Of a stretch of DNA of 64,000 nucleotides, positions 44,854-54,254 are shown in pieces. The stretch lies in assembly GCF_004138485.1 (NCBI RefSeq), contig NZ_RYEV01000004.1, positions 274,803 to 338,802 on the forward strand, read 5' to 3'. Below the pieces are notes generated by a model. That model saw only the letters and a list, made by a program, of their open reading frames with translations, did no database searches and was not told where the DNA came from. The position numbers were made by a program, and so were the translations under genes. Every line of letters starts with the position of its first letter. Within the stretch, counting starts at the first letter, position 1. Source of the stretch: Peristeroidobacter soli (GTDB lineage: Bacteria; Pseudomonadota; Gammaproteobacteria; Steroidobacterales; Steroidobacteraceae).

Positions 44854-45588
44854 ATGGCGGCAATCATCGGTGCAATGCTGGTTCCTTCGGGACTCGCGTA
44901 CCTCCTGTTCGCACTGGGCCTGGTCACCGCGTTCAAGGAACAGTGGCGCAAGCTCTCCTGGGCGCTGCTGGCCGTCTCGGGCGCCATCACCACCGTCTTC
45001 TCGACCGGCAGCGTCGCAACCTTGCTGCTGAGCCCGCTCGAATACGAGTACCCGGCGGTGCACGACACCCGCACTCATCGGGACATCAAGCACATCGTCG
45101 TGCTGACCGGCTACGCCGCCGATGATCCGGCGATGCCACTCACCGGACGGATGCACTGGGCCTCGGCCTACCGGGTGATGATGGCCTTGCAATTGCAACG
45201 GGGCGGCTGCGGTAACTGCGACGTGATCGTATCGGGCTCACCCATCACGGCCAGGATCATGGGCGAGTCTCTGGTCGCGCTCGGTCTGCCGAAGGAGCGC
45301 CTGATCCTGGAAGCCGACTCGGCCACGACCGCGGACAGCGCCGAGCATCTGGCGCCCATGCTGAAGGAGCCCTTCTTCCTGGTCACCTCCGCCGGACATC
45401 TGCGCCGCTCGCTCGCGGTCCTGCATAAGCAAGGCTTGCAACCCATCCCCGTGCCCACCGACTACCAGGGGCCGAGGGACTGGCGCAACGCCGAGGAGCG
45501 ACCCTCGCCACAATCGCTCGTGACCTCGGACCTGGCCATGCACGAGTACATCGGCCTCATGTGGTATCGGTTGAAAGGCGCAATCTAG
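44854..45588 (+). CDS. DUF218 (ElyC/SanA/YdcF-type) membrane protein
   Basis: 244 residues. Two N-terminal membrane helices (about 6-24 and 35-55), then a Rossmann-like DUF218 domain: HIVVLTGYA, VIVSGSPITARIMGESLVALGLP, DSATTADSAEHL, LVTSAGHLRRSLAVLHKQGL, PTDYQG. ElyC and SanA in E. coli affect envelope assembly and undecaprenyl-phosphate use. Its last 50 bases are duplicated, degenerate, at 46356-46434 (reported as a repeat). Confidence 0.87.
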   Translation: MAAIIGAMLVPSGLAYLLFALGLVTAFKEQWRKLSWALLAVSGAITTVFSTGSVATLLLSPLEYEYPAVHDTRTHRDIKHIVVLTGYAADDPAMPLTGRMHWASAYRVMMALQLQRGGCGNCDVIVSGSPITARIMGESLVALGLPKERLILEADSATTADSAEHLAPMLKEPFFLVTSAGHLRRSLAVLHKQGLQPIPVPTDYQGPRDWRNAEERPSPQSLVTSDLAMHEYIGLMWYRLKGAI

Positions 45589-45633
45589 CTTCGGGATAAT
45601 CGACGGCTCACGCAGCCTCTTGGGAATCCCATG
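45538..45633 (+). repeat. Duplication unit 1 edge: 3' end of DUF218 gene and spacer
   Basis: ATGCACGAGTACATCGG and the following GGTTGAAAGGCGCAATCTAG recur, with changes, at 46356-46434. The two SGNH genes that follow each copy are homologous, so the edge of a tandem duplication of roughly 0.8 kb falls within the DUF218 gene. Confidence 0.62.
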
Positions 45634-46329
45634 TTCTGCACCGTGCCGCCCCCGCGCGTCGTATTCAGCGCGCTGCTCTGTCTGTTCTTCTCACTGGTCT
45701 GCACCGCTCAAGCGCCTATGAATGCGACTGCCTCCGTCGACAAGCACCTGGTCATCATTGGCGCCTCCTACGCCGCCGAATGGGAGAACCCGAAGCTGCC
45801 GGGCTACACCGTGACCAACAAAGGCATCGGCGGTCAGGAAAGCTCGGACCTGCGCGCCCGCTTCGAGCGCGACGTGATCGAGCTGAAGCCCGACACGGTC
45901 ATGATCTGGGGTCATTACAACGACGTGGTGCGCGCCCAGCCGCAGACCATGGCCGCCGCCAGGAAAAAGGCACAGGATAACTATCGAGCGATGGTCGAGC
46001 AGGCACGCGCCGCCGGCATCGTGCCCATCCTGGTCACGGAGCTCACGATTCCGGTGCCGGACACGATCAAGGAAAAACTGCTGGGCCTGGTCGCGGGCGT
46101 GCTCGGCAAGAACGACTATCGCGCGCAGAAGAACACCGAGATCAAAGCGCTGAATGTCTGGTTGCGCGACTACGCGAAGGCGCAAAAGATTCAGCTGGTG
46201 GATCTGGAAACCGCGCTCGACTCTGGCAACGGCACGCGCAAGGTCGAATACACGCGCTCGGACAACAGCCACGTCAGTCCCGCGGGCTACGACGCCATCA
46301 CCAAATACGTAGTGTCTCAACTCGGCTGA
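45631..46329 (+). CDS. SGNH/GDSL-type hydrolase (tandem copy 1)
   Basis: 232 residues with a signal peptide (LFFSLVCTAQA). SGNH blocks: block I LVIIGASYAAEW (Ser), block II GIGGQESSDL (Gly), block III MIWGHYND (Asn), block V SDNSHVSPAGYDAI (Asp-x-x-His). Probably a secreted esterase or O-acetylglycan deacetylase. A second copy lies 145 bases downstream. Substrate unknown. Confidence 0.82.
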   Translation: MFCTVPPPRVVFSALLCLFFSLVCTAQAPMNATASVDKHLVIIGASYAAEWENPKLPGYTVTNKGIGGQESSDLRARFERDVIELKPDTVMIWGHYNDVVRAQPQTMAAARKKAQDNYRAMVEQARAAGIVPILVTELTIPVPDTIKEKLLGLVAGVLGKNDYRAQKNTEIKALNVWLRDYAKAQKIQLVDLETALDSGNGTRKVEYTRSDNSHVSPAGYDAITKYVVSQLG

Positions 46330-46355
46330 ACCGCTGGCCCGCTCGCGCTTTCGCG

Positions 46356-46434
46356 ATGCGCGAGTACATCGGGCCATGAGTACATCGGGCTGCCCCGGAC
46401 GCGGCTGAAAAGGCGCACTCTATCTTCGCGATCT
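46356..46434 (+). repeat. Degenerate remnant of DUF218 gene 3' end
   Basis: ATGCGCGAGTACATCGG (46356-46372) and CGGCTGAAAAGGCGCACTCTAT match the end of the DUF218 gene at 45538-45590. An internal second GAGTACATCGG at 46378-46388 shows a small additional repeat. The remnant has lost its reading frame. It marks the left edge of the second duplication unit. Confidence 0.62.
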
Positions 46435-46474
46435 TCGCGATCGTCGCCCGCTCCGCCGCTTCGAGGAAGTTCCG

Positions 46475-47182
46475 ATGTACTACGCACCGGCCAGATTTTG
46501 TCGACTCGACAATCTGTGTGGCGCGCTGATCTGTCTGCTGCTGTCACTCGCCTGCCCGGCCCGGGCGTCGGTCAACGCCAGTGCCTTCTTCCACAAGAAT
46601 CTGGTCATCGTCGGCGCCTCCTATGCCGAGGAATGGCATACGCCGCTGCTGCCGGGCTACACCGTGATCAACAATGCCGTCTGCGGCCAGATCACCTCGG
46701 ACATACGCGCCCACTTCGAACGCGACGTGATCGAGCTCAAGCCCGACATGGTGCTGATCTGGGGTCACAACAACGACGTGATCCGCTCCACGCCGGAGAA
46801 CATGGTGCTCACCCAACAGCGAGCGGAAGAAAACTTTCGGGCGATGGTCGAGCAGGCCCGCGCCGCGGGCATCACTCCGATACTGGTCACCGAGGTCACG
46901 CTGCCCATTCCAGAGACGTTCAAGGAAAAGGTGATGGCCATCGTCGGCCCCTGGCTCGGCAAGACCGATTATCGGGTGCAGAAAAACATCGCGATCAAGG
47001 CGCTGAACGCCTGGCTGCGCGACTACGCCCATGCGCAGCACATCAAGCTGCTGGATCTGGAAAAAGCGCTGGCTTCAGGCAACGGCACGCGCAAAGCCGA
47101 ATACGCGCGCAAGGATCACAGCCACATCACCCCGGCGGGTTACGAAGCGATCACCCAGTACGTCGTCGCTCAGATGACCTGA
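46475..47182 (+). CDS. SGNH/GDSL-type hydrolase (tandem copy 2)
   Basis: 235 residues, aligned throughout with copy 1: LVIVGASYAEEWHTPLLPGYTV, AVCGQITSDIRAHFERDVIELKP, LIWGHNND, YARKDHSHITPAGYEAI. All four SGNH blocks are kept. Signal peptide ends CPARAS. AGGAAG precedes the ATG. Divergence is spread over the whole protein, and both copies keep catalytic residues, suggesting both are functional. Its 3' end overlaps the convergent phosphatase gene by 13 bases. Confidence 0.82.
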   Translation: MYYAPARFCRLDNLCGALICLLLSLACPARASVNASAFFHKNLVIVGASYAEEWHTPLLPGYTVINNAVCGQITSDIRAHFERDVIELKPDMVLIWGHNNDVIRSTPENMVLTQQRAEENFRAMVEQARAAGITPILVTEVTLPIPETFKEKVMAIVGPWLGKTDYRVQKNIAIKALNAWLRDYAHAQHIKLLDLEKALASGNGTRKAEYARKDHSHITPAGYEAITQYVVAQMT

Positions 47183-47721
47183 GCGCCCGTCTTGAGGCGA
47201 GTCGCGAGCTCCCTGCTCGCCTGCTCCAGCTGATCGAGCACGCGCTGCGCATGCGCATCGTCCAGCTCATAGGGATCGGCAATCTCAATGTCGCCGGGGC
47301 CGAACGCGCCCAGCCACACCAGCTTGGAATGATCCGCGCCGAGCTCGTCCAGCAAGCCCCAGTTGTGCCGGTCCATCAGCACCACGATGTCGGCCCACTG
47401 CAAATCCTCGGGCGTGATCCTGGTGGAGCGATGGCTCGACAGGTCGATGTTTCTGGCGCGGCTCATGATCACGTGACGCTCGGGCGATTGCCGGCCGGCG
47501 ACCCGATGAAAGCCGGAGCTGCGCACTTCGATCTCGGGCGACAGCGCCTGCCGCAGACTGACACCCGCGAACGGCGAGCGATAAATGTTTCCGTAGCACA
47601 CCACCAGGACGCGCTTGATGCCGCCTTGCCTGATACGAGCAACAGAAACATCGCGCGCGGCCGCCATCGCGCGTTTGGCGCGCACGCGACGACGCAGAGC
47701 GTTGTAGAGACGAGCGATCAT
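47170..47721 (-). CDS. Low-molecular-weight protein tyrosine phosphatase
   Basis: 183 residues. The P-loop C-x5-R-S is VCYGNIYRSP and the general-acid Asp is in ADPYELDD. An N-terminal basic extension of about 40 residues precedes the domain, longer than standard Wzb/YwlE. The ATG overlaps the ligase stop (TGATG), so it is coupled to that gene. In polysaccharide clusters such enzymes dephosphorylate the tyrosine autokinase that controls chain export; the kinase itself is not in the window. Confidence 0.84.
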   Translation of the reverse strand: MIARLYNALRRRVRAKRAMAAARDVSVARIRQGGIKRVLVVCYGNIYRSPFAGVSLRQALSPEIEVRSSGFHRVAGRQSPERHVIMSRARNIDLSSHRSTRITPEDLQWADIVVLMDRHNWGLLDELGADHSKLVWLGAFGPGDIEIADPYELDDAHAQRVLDQLEQASRELATRLKTGAQVI

Positions 47722-49274
47722 CAATGGGCACCCAGCATTGCGGCCAACGCGCCCCGATCGCATTTGCCATTGGCATTGCGCGGCAGCTGCGACATCACAT
47801 GGACCTCCGCGGGCACCATATACGCTGGCAGCTGCATGCGACAATGCTGACGAATCCGTTCCGTCATGTCGGCCGGCGCGGCCGGGGCCACCACCACCGC
47901 CACGACCACGCGTTGTCCCAGGTTGTCATCCGGCAGGCCCACGACCGCGGACTCCACGATCTTCGGCAGCTCCGCGATCACCTCTTCGATCTCGCTGGGG
48001 CTGATGCGATAGCCCGAGCTCTTGATCAGATTGTCGCGGCGGCCGATGAAATAGATGTAACCGTCCGTATCGGTTTTCACCAGATCGCCCGACCACACCG
48101 CGGTCTCATCGCGCATCAGTTGTGACAAACGTTTCGGCAACGGCTTGAAGCGCAGCTGGGTCAGCTGAGCATCGTTCCAATAGCCGAGTGTCACGAGCGA
48201 GCCCCGATGCACCAGCTCGCCCACTTCGCCCGGCGCGCATTCGTTGCCCTCGGCATCGAGCACCAGAATCTCCTGGCCCGGAATCGCCTTGCCGATCGAG
48301 CCCAGATGCCCCTCGAGCTGCGAGGGCTCGAGATACGTCGAGCGGAACGCCTCGGTGAGACCATACATGCAGAAGATCTGCGTATTCGGCAATCGAGCCT
48401 GCAGATTCTTGATCACGCTCACCGGCAAGGCTCCGCCGGAGTTGGTGATATAGCGCAGCGACTTCACCACCGCTTCGGGCCATTCGGTCGCGGCCAGATG
48501 CATCCACATCGTCGGCACGCCGGCGAGCGCGGTGATGCGTTCGGAAACCATGTCCTGCAGGAGTGCCGCGGGCAGCGAGAAGTTCGTGAGCACGGCGCAC
48601 GCACCGACGGCGAAAGCGGTCGTGACCTGGCTCAAGCCATAGTCGAAGCTCAGCGGCAGCGCGACCAGGACGCGATCCGAAGCGGTGTTCTTGAGATAGC
48701 CGGACACGGTGAGCGCACCGGCGACCAGGTTGCGATGGGAAACGACCACGCCCTTGGGCCGACCGGTGCTGCCGGAGGTGTATAGCAAGGCGGCCGGATC
48801 GCTATCGATCGCCGGGCTCTTCACCCGCACCTCGTCGGTGATCAATCGGTCGTACCTGAGACCGGCGGAGGCCTCCTGAGCGGCGTCACACCACACCACG
48901 GTGGAGATCGACGGACAGCGCGGAATCGAGTCCTCGACCAGCACGGCGGCGGTCCGAGAGGCGATCAACGCGGTGGCGCCGGCATCGTTCAATACGTATT
49001 CGAGCTGCCGCGCCTTGAGCAAGGGATTGACCGGAACGAAGATGGCACCCAGCCGGCTGCACGCCAGCGCCGTTTCGATCACGACCGCGCGGTTCTGGAG
49101 ATAGACGGCGACCCGATCGCCCCGCCCGACGCCGTGCGCGCGCAGGGCTGCGGCCAGCGAATGCGAACGGCGCTGCAAGTCGGCATAGGTGATGGTATTG
49201 CCACGGCTGCGCAGAGCTTCGTTGTTGGGGAAGCGCTCGGCGGAGACGTCGAACAGGTCGTGCAGCAGATTCAT
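47721..49274 (-). CDS. AMP-forming acyl-CoA ligase, exosortase-A-cluster type
   Basis: 517 residues. Adenylation motifs: LLYTSGSTGRPKGVVVSH (A3), CMYGLTEAF (A5), YIYFIGRRDNLIKSSGYRI (A7/A8) and the C-terminal RNANGKCDRGAL with the catalytic Lys. It resembles the acyl-CoA ligases that accompany exosortase-A/PEP-CTERM exopolysaccharide loci; two further hydrolases of that type lie at 59436-61305. ATG 49274 is chosen; a longer in-frame start at 49346 has no homologous extension. Substrate unknown. Confidence 0.86.
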   Translation of the reverse strand: MNLLHDLFDVSAERFPNNEALRSRGNTITYADLQRRSHSLAAALRAHGVGRGDRVAVYLQNRAVVIETALACSRLGAIFVPVNPLLKARQLEYVLNDAGATALIASRTAAVLVEDSIPRCPSISTVVWCDAAQEASAGLRYDRLITDEVRVKSPAIDSDPAALLYTSGSTGRPKGVVVSHRNLVAGALTVSGYLKNTASDRVLVALPLSFDYGLSQVTTAFAVGACAVLTNFSLPAALLQDMVSERITALAGVPTMWMHLAATEWPEAVVKSLRYITNSGGALPVSVIKNLQARLPNTQIFCMYGLTEAFRSTYLEPSQLEGHLGSIGKAIPGQEILVLDAEGNECAPGEVGELVHRGSLVTLGYWNDAQLTQLRFKPLPKRLSQLMRDETAVWSGDLVKTDTDGYIYFIGRRDNLIKSSGYRISPSEIEEVIAELPKIVESAVVGLPDDNLGQRVVVAVVVAPAAPADMTERIRQHCRMQLPAYMVPAEVHVMSQLPRNANGKCDRGALAAMLGAH

Positions 49275-49451
49275 CGGATCGGCGACGGTGCCCTCTCTAG
49301 GTGGCCAGTCACACGATCCGGCCAGGTCGATTCTACTTCGCCCCACCCCCGGACCGCTCGGTATGTTTTGCCAGGTTTCCGCAGTCTTGGCCCGGCCTTC
49401 CCGCGGGATGACCGCACCCGCGCTCCTTGAGGTCGCACAGCCTTTCCGGCC

Positions 49452-50867
49452 TTAGAACTGGAAGTAGATGAACACCTGCTGAGTCAACGGCGGGAACACG
49501 ACCACCATGGCGATGAAGTAGCCGTACAGCGCCACTCGCTGCCAGACCGGCCGGGACAGCGCCAGGAGCATCTCGTTGCGCCGGTACGCGAACCATTCGT
49601 ACACCAGCAACGGCGCCGCGAAGAACAACAGCAGGGAACCCGCGTAGCTTGCAAAATCCGTCAGCGCAAATCCGTGACCCAGCGCTCCAATCAAGCCAAA
49701 GGCCTGCGACAGGGTCTCGGCCCGGAAGAAAATCCAGCCGACACACACGAAATGGAACATCGCCACCGCCTGCAGGACCGACATCGCGGGGTGACGGGCC
49801 GGTTTCTCGACACTCTCGGCGCCCGCCATCCGGTAGGCGATGAGCAGCAACCCGTGCCACGCGCCCCAGGCGATGAAGGTCCAGTTCGCCCCGTGCCACA
49901 GGCCCCCGAGCAGCATGGTCAGCAGCAGGTTGATGTGAGTACGGGTGGGCCCGCGACGGTTGCCACCCAACGGGATGTAGAGATAGTCGCGCAGCCACTG
50001 CGACAGACTGATGTGCCAGCGCTGCCAGAACTCGCTCGGACTGCGCGAGAAATACGGCATGCGGAAGTTATAGGACAGATCGATGCCGAGCCATTTCGAG
50101 ACGCCCTGCGCGATCGAGGAGTAGCCCGAGAAGTCGCCGTAGATCTGGAACGCGAACGCGTACACGCCGATCAGCATTTCGGTCGCGGTGAGATCCGCGG
50201 CCGGCATGTCGAAGATTCGATTGGCGATGGGCGCGAGGTTGTCGGCGATGAACACCTTCTTCGCCAGGCCGATCAGGATGTGATACAGCCCTTCCGCGAA
50301 ATCGCCCTGACTGAGCCGCCGCCGCGGATTCTGGATCTGCGGCAACAGATGGGTGGCGCGCTCGATCGGTCCGGCCACCAGCGGCGGAAAGTACGCGACG
50401 TACGTGGCGAACTCCGGCAGGTTGCGCGCCGGCTGGGCCTTGCCCCGATAGATATCGAGGGTATAGGCCATGCTCTGGAACGTGTAGAACGAGATGCCCA
50501 CCGGCAGCACGATGTGCAGGACCGGCAGATGCGGCTCGAAGCCCAGGCTGGTCAGCAACGCGGCCATTTCATGGACGAAGAAGCCGAAATATTTGAAGAA
50601 GCCGAGGAACGTGAGATTCACCGCCACCGAGGTGGTGATCAGCAGCTTGCGCCTGCGGGCATCGTCCACCCGCACCAGCAGATAGCCGACGTAGTAGTCG
50701 ACCACGGTCGAGAACGCGAGCAGCCCCAGATAGCGCCAGTCCCAGAAACCGTAAAAGATATAACCGGCGATCAGCAGCAGATAATTCTGACCGCGATGGG
50801 GCAAGCGCCAATACAGCGCCAGCACCCCGGCGAAGAACGCCCAGAACGTAAAACTGTTGAAGATCAT
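49452..50867 (-). CDS. MBOAT O-acyltransferase (AlgI family), cassette A
   Basis: 471 residues, about ten membrane helices. AlgI/DltB-type motifs: YYVGYLL..., VLPVGISFYTFQ, RWHISLSQWLRDYLYIPLGGNR, and the catalytic His in MLLGGLWHGANWTF; ends with FIYFQF. It transfers acyl (usually acetyl) groups across the inner membrane onto an extracytoplasmic glycan. Its ATG overlaps the stop of the SGNH partner upstream, so the pair is one unit. Confidence 0.9.
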   Translation of the reverse strand: MIFNSFTFWAFFAGVLALYWRLPHRGQNYLLLIAGYIFYGFWDWRYLGLLAFSTVVDYYVGYLLVRVDDARRRKLLITTSVAVNLTFLGFFKYFGFFVHEMAALLTSLGFEPHLPVLHIVLPVGISFYTFQSMAYTLDIYRGKAQPARNLPEFATYVAYFPPLVAGPIERATHLLPQIQNPRRRLSQGDFAEGLYHILIGLAKKVFIADNLAPIANRIFDMPAADLTATEMLIGVYAFAFQIYGDFSGYSSIAQGVSKWLGIDLSYNFRMPYFSRSPSEFWQRWHISLSQWLRDYLYIPLGGNRRGPTRTHINLLLTMLLGGLWHGANWTFIAWGAWHGLLLIAYRMAGAESVEKPARHPAMSVLQAVAMFHFVCVGWIFFRAETLSQAFGLIGALGHGFALTDFASYAGSLLLFFAAPLLVYEWFAYRRNEMLLALSRPVWQRVALYGYFIAMVVVFPPLTQQVFIYFQF

Positions 50868-51817
50868 GTCGCGCTCGCCAGCTCCGCGCGCAGATCGGCT
50901 GCGAGCGCTTTGCTCAGGATCTGCTGGCCGGCGCGATTGAGGTGCATCTCATCCACATAGTGCGAGCCATTCAGGCCCTCGACCTTGCGCAGATCGATCA
51001 CGGTCAGTGAGTGAGTGGTCGCGAGCTCGCGCAGTTCCGGATCGATCTCGTACGCCGCCTGCACCGGCATCGCGACCACGATCACCTGCGTGCCCTTGCT
51101 CCTCAGCCGATCGACCAGCCCGGCGAACGTTCGATAGCTGTGCACCACCGGCTCGCCCGGATCGTGAGCGGCATCGCCCGGTTGCTCGCCGGCCCCCGCG
51201 CGTGCGGAGTTGCCGGCCTGAGTGAACGTCTCGTAGCCCGGCACGAGGCGCTGGAAAAAGCGATTACGCAGCGTGTCACGTAGCGCATACGTTCTCAGTA
51301 CCGCCGCGGTCACGAATTCGCCGATGTCGCCACCGGTCTCGAGTCCGATGGTGCGCGGATTCGCCAGATCGCTCATCCGGCAGTACAGGCCGCCGAGCCG
51401 GGACGGATCGTTGCGCGCCTGATCGCTCAACAGGTGCCAGGCGAACCCGATCACGACGGTGTCGAACTGCACTTCGCGCCGCTCGATCACCTGATGATCC
51501 AGCAAGCACTGCCAGTCCCACAGCCCGGTCCCATCCGGCGTCACCTTGGCGACCGACACGCCCGGCAGCACGCCACCGATGACGGACGCCGAGACCCCGT
51601 TGTGAGTCAGCGAATTCCCGAGCAGCAGCAAGGAGTGGCTCTCCGGCCGACCCGCCGCCTCGATCAGCCCGGGGATCTCGGCGATGTGGGCGAGGTTGCC
51701 GGACAGGCGCGATTCCACCAGCCTCAGACCGATGTCCACTAGCGCAATCGCGGCGAGCAGGGCAAAAACCACCCGCGTTTCAGTGGCGCGCAGGAGCGCA
51801 CCCAATCTGCTGATCAT
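50864..51817 (-). CDS. Membrane-anchored SGNH-like partner of MBOAT, cassette A
   Basis: 317 residues. An N-terminal helix (about 17-35) anchors a periplasmic domain with LLLLGNSLTHNG (SGNH block I-like, GNSL) and DEMHLNRAGQQ (Asp-x-x-His, block V). Proteins of this sort (AlgJ/AlgX-like or DltD-like) accept acyl groups from the MBOAT and place them on the glycan. It shares an ATGA junction with the MBOAT gene and diverges from the glycosyltransferase at 51992. Confidence 0.76.
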   Translation of the reverse strand: MISRLGALLRATETRVVFALLAAIALVDIGLRLVESRLSGNLAHIAEIPGLIEAAGRPESHSLLLLGNSLTHNGVSASVIGGVLPGVSVAKVTPDGTGLWDWQCLLDHQVIERREVQFDTVVIGFAWHLLSDQARNDPSRLGGLYCRMSDLANPRTIGLETGGDIGEFVTAAVLRTYALRDTLRNRFFQRLVPGYETFTQAGNSARAGAGEQPGDAAHDPGEPVVHSYRTFAGLVDRLRSKGTQVIVVAMPVQAAYEIDPELRELATTHSLTVIDLRKVEGLNGSHYVDEMHLNRAGQQILSKALAADLRAELASAT

Positions 51818-51991
51818 GAGAAAACTCTACGGTCCTCTAGTGCCGGCTAAAGAATCCGGACGCAGCCGCGCACCGCCGCGGCTCGACTCCAGGAAAGGAG
51901 CATTGGTTCACACGGCAGCCCGCCCAACCCGTTATGATTGCCGGCCATTCCGTAACAGCCGTTTTGCCGTGGCGCTCACAGACTCTACGTC

Positions 51992-53197
51992 ATGAATTCT
52001 GCTCGACCGAGCCTTTCCGCCACAAGTGATCCGAAGTCGCAAAGCACCGACGCCGCTCGGCGCTTGCGCGTGTTGATGGTCAATTCCACGCTGCATATCG
52101 GCGGCGCCGAGCAGGTGGCGGCGAATTTGACCAAACACATGGACCGACGTCAGTTTGACGTCACCGCCTGCTTCCTCAAGGAAAACGGCATCGTCGGCAA
52201 ACAGATGCTGGACGCGGGCGTCGATCTGATTCCGATCCCCGGCTATCGCGGCAAGAAAGACTATTTCACCGCACTGAAACTGCGCAGGTTGGTCAAGCAA
52301 CGAGGCATTCAACTGCTCCACAGCCACGACATTCACGGCTTGATGGACGCGGCCTTCTGCCGGCTCACCGTGCCGGGCCTGCGTCACGTCCATACCTTTC
52401 ATTTCGGCAACTACCCACACATCTCGCCGCGTTATGCGCGCATCGAGCGGCTGCTGTGGCGAGTGCCGGATGCCCTGATCGCGGTCGGTCACGAGCAGGC
52501 CGCGACCATTCGCAAGCTGCACGACATTCCCGCCGGGCGCATGCAGGTCATCTGGAACGGCACCGATGTGCCCTCCCCCGATCTGGCACCGGAGGTCGTC
52601 GCTCAATTGCCTCGCGACGGCACGCCCGTCATCGGCAGCATCAGCACGCTGATTCCGCAGAAGGGCCTGCCGGACCTGCTGCAGGCGGCGGCGTTGCTTC
52701 GACAACAGAACAAGCGCTTTCTGATGATCCTCGCCGGCGAAGGCAAGCTGCGCCGGGAGCTCGAAGCCCAGGCGCTGAGTCTCGGCTTGCAGGATCACGT
52801 GCGCTTCCTGGGCTGGGTCAGCGCGGCCTCGCGACGGGCGCTGCCCGCATGCGACATTTTCGTGCAGTCCTCGCACTGGGAAGCGATGTCGGTCGTGGTG
52901 CTCGAAGCGATGGCGGGCGCCAAGCCCATGGTCATCACCTCGGTCGGCGAGAACGCGCGGGTCGTCATCAACGAACAAAGCGGTCTGGTCGTGCCCGCTC
53001 GCGCCCCCCAGGCCCTGGCCGACGGCCTGGGTCGCCTGCTCGATGACGTGGAGCTGCGGCATCGACTCGGCGCGGCGGCTCAGCAACGATTTATCGAATT
53101 GTTCACAGTGCAGCAGATGGTTCACAACTACGAGCACTTGTACGCGCAGTTGATTCGAGGCGCAGACACGGTGACCACGGCGGAGAGAGCGGCGTGA
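51992..53197 (+). CDS. GT4-family glycosyltransferase
   Basis: 401 residues. GT-B motifs: LRVLMVNSTLHIGGAEQV at the nucleotide-binding N-terminal fold edge, HSHDIHG, VIWNGTDVP, IGSISTLIPQKGLPDLL, and the E-x7-E motif SSHWEAMSVVVLEAMAGA. Followed by a second glycosyltransferase with a 4-base overlap. Situated between two MBOAT cassettes, it probably builds the glycan that they acylate. Confidence 0.9.
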   Translation: MNSARPSLSATSDPKSQSTDAARRLRVLMVNSTLHIGGAEQVAANLTKHMDRRQFDVTACFLKENGIVGKQMLDAGVDLIPIPGYRGKKDYFTALKLRRLVKQRGIQLLHSHDIHGLMDAAFCRLTVPGLRHVHTFHFGNYPHISPRYARIERLLWRVPDALIAVGHEQAATIRKLHDIPAGRMQVIWNGTDVPSPDLAPEVVAQLPRDGTPVIGSISTLIPQKGLPDLLQAAALLRQQNKRFLMILAGEGKLRRELEAQALSLGLQDHVRFLGWVSAASRRALPACDIFVQSSHWEAMSVVVLEAMAGAKPMVITSVGENARVVINEQSGLVVPARAPQALADGLGRLLDDVELRHRLGAAAQQRFIELFTVQQMVHNYEHLYAQLIRGADTVTTAERAA

Positions 53198-54246
53198 CCG
53201 GAAGGCTGGGCGATGAAAGAAGCACGGCCGCGGAAATCCCGCGGGAGACCGGTGAGCCGCAACAGAGGTTGCCGCGAACGCTCGCGATCAGCTGGGAACA
53301 GCATCGCCGCACGCGTGAGCTGTGCGCATGGCTCGGCCTGCCCTTGCACGAAGTGACCTTCACCGCGCCCCGGCTGAAGCGTTACGCCAAGCTCGCAAAA
53401 CAAACATTGAGCCTGCTGTCACAACACCGCCCCAAGGTGCTGTACGTGCAGAATCCGTCGTTGATGCTCTCGCTGCTGGTGCTGGCCGCGCGGCCCTTCC
53501 TCGGCCGTTACAAAGTCATCATGGACGCGCACAACGAAGCTGTCGCGCCGTTCACGCATGCCTACTGGCCCGTCACCTCGCTGACCCGGCATGCGCTTCG
53601 TTCGGCGGATGTCACCATCGTCACCAACGCGGCCCTCGCCGATCAGGTACGCGATGTCGGCGGCACGCCTCACGTGCTCCCCGACCGATTGCCCACCCCG
53701 CCCTTCGCGCCCACCGAGCCGCTGAAGCTCGACGGGCCGCTGCGGGTCATGGTCGTTGCGACCTACGCCGCCGATGAGCCCATCGCGGAAATCATCGAGG
53801 CGGCGCGCATGCTCGGCGATCAATATCAGCTCAGCATCACCGGTCGCGAAACCAAGCTGCCCGCCGAGCAGCGCGCGCGACTGCCGGCCAACGTCCGGCA
53901 GACCGGCTTTCTGTCCGAAGAGGCGTACTGGGAGCTGATGCGCGACAGTCACATCGTGCTGGATCTCACGCTCAAGCCCAACTGCCTGGTGTGTGGCGCA
54001 TACGAATCGCTGGCGCTGCTGCGACCGATGGTATTGACCGGCAATCCCGCGACCGTGGATCTGTTCGGCAAGGTCGCGCTGTTTCCCAATGAGCACGATG
54101 CCGCCAGCATCGCCGAATGTTTGCAACGCTCGCGTGCCCAGCTGGGCCAGCTCAACGACAGCGTGCTCACCGAGCAGCCGCGCTTCGAACAGCGCTGGCT
54201 CGAGCACGGTCGACGGCTGCGCGACAAGATCTCGAGCTGGATCTAA
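53194..54246 (+). CDS. Glycosyltransferase (GT-B, GT4-like)
   Basis: 350 residues. Features: LYVQNPSLMLSLLVL, KVIMDAHNEAVAPF, a central linker with LRVMVVATYAADEPIAEIIEAARML, then VRQTGFLSEEAYWELMRDSHIVLDLT and CGAYESLALLRPMVLTGN. The acceptor domain resembles beta-1,4-mannosyltransferase/Alg-type enzymes. Overlaps the previous gene by 4 bases (ATGA). Specific sugar unknown. Confidence 0.83.
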   Translation: MTGRLGDERSTAAEIPRETGEPQQRLPRTLAISWEQHRRTRELCAWLGLPLHEVTFTAPRLKRYAKLAKQTLSLLSQHRPKVLYVQNPSLMLSLLVLAARPFLGRYKVIMDAHNEAVAPFTHAYWPVTSLTRHALRSADVTIVTNAALADQVRDVGGTPHVLPDRLPTPPFAPTEPLKLDGPLRVMVVATYAADEPIAEIIEAARMLGDQYQLSITGRETKLPAEQRARLPANVRQTGFLSEEAYWELMRDSHIVLDLTLKPNCLVCGAYESLALLRPMVLTGNPATVDLFGKVALFPNEHDAASIAECLQRSRAQLGQLNDSVLTEQPRFEQRWLEHGRRLRDKISSWI

Positions 54247-54254
54247 AACAACCG

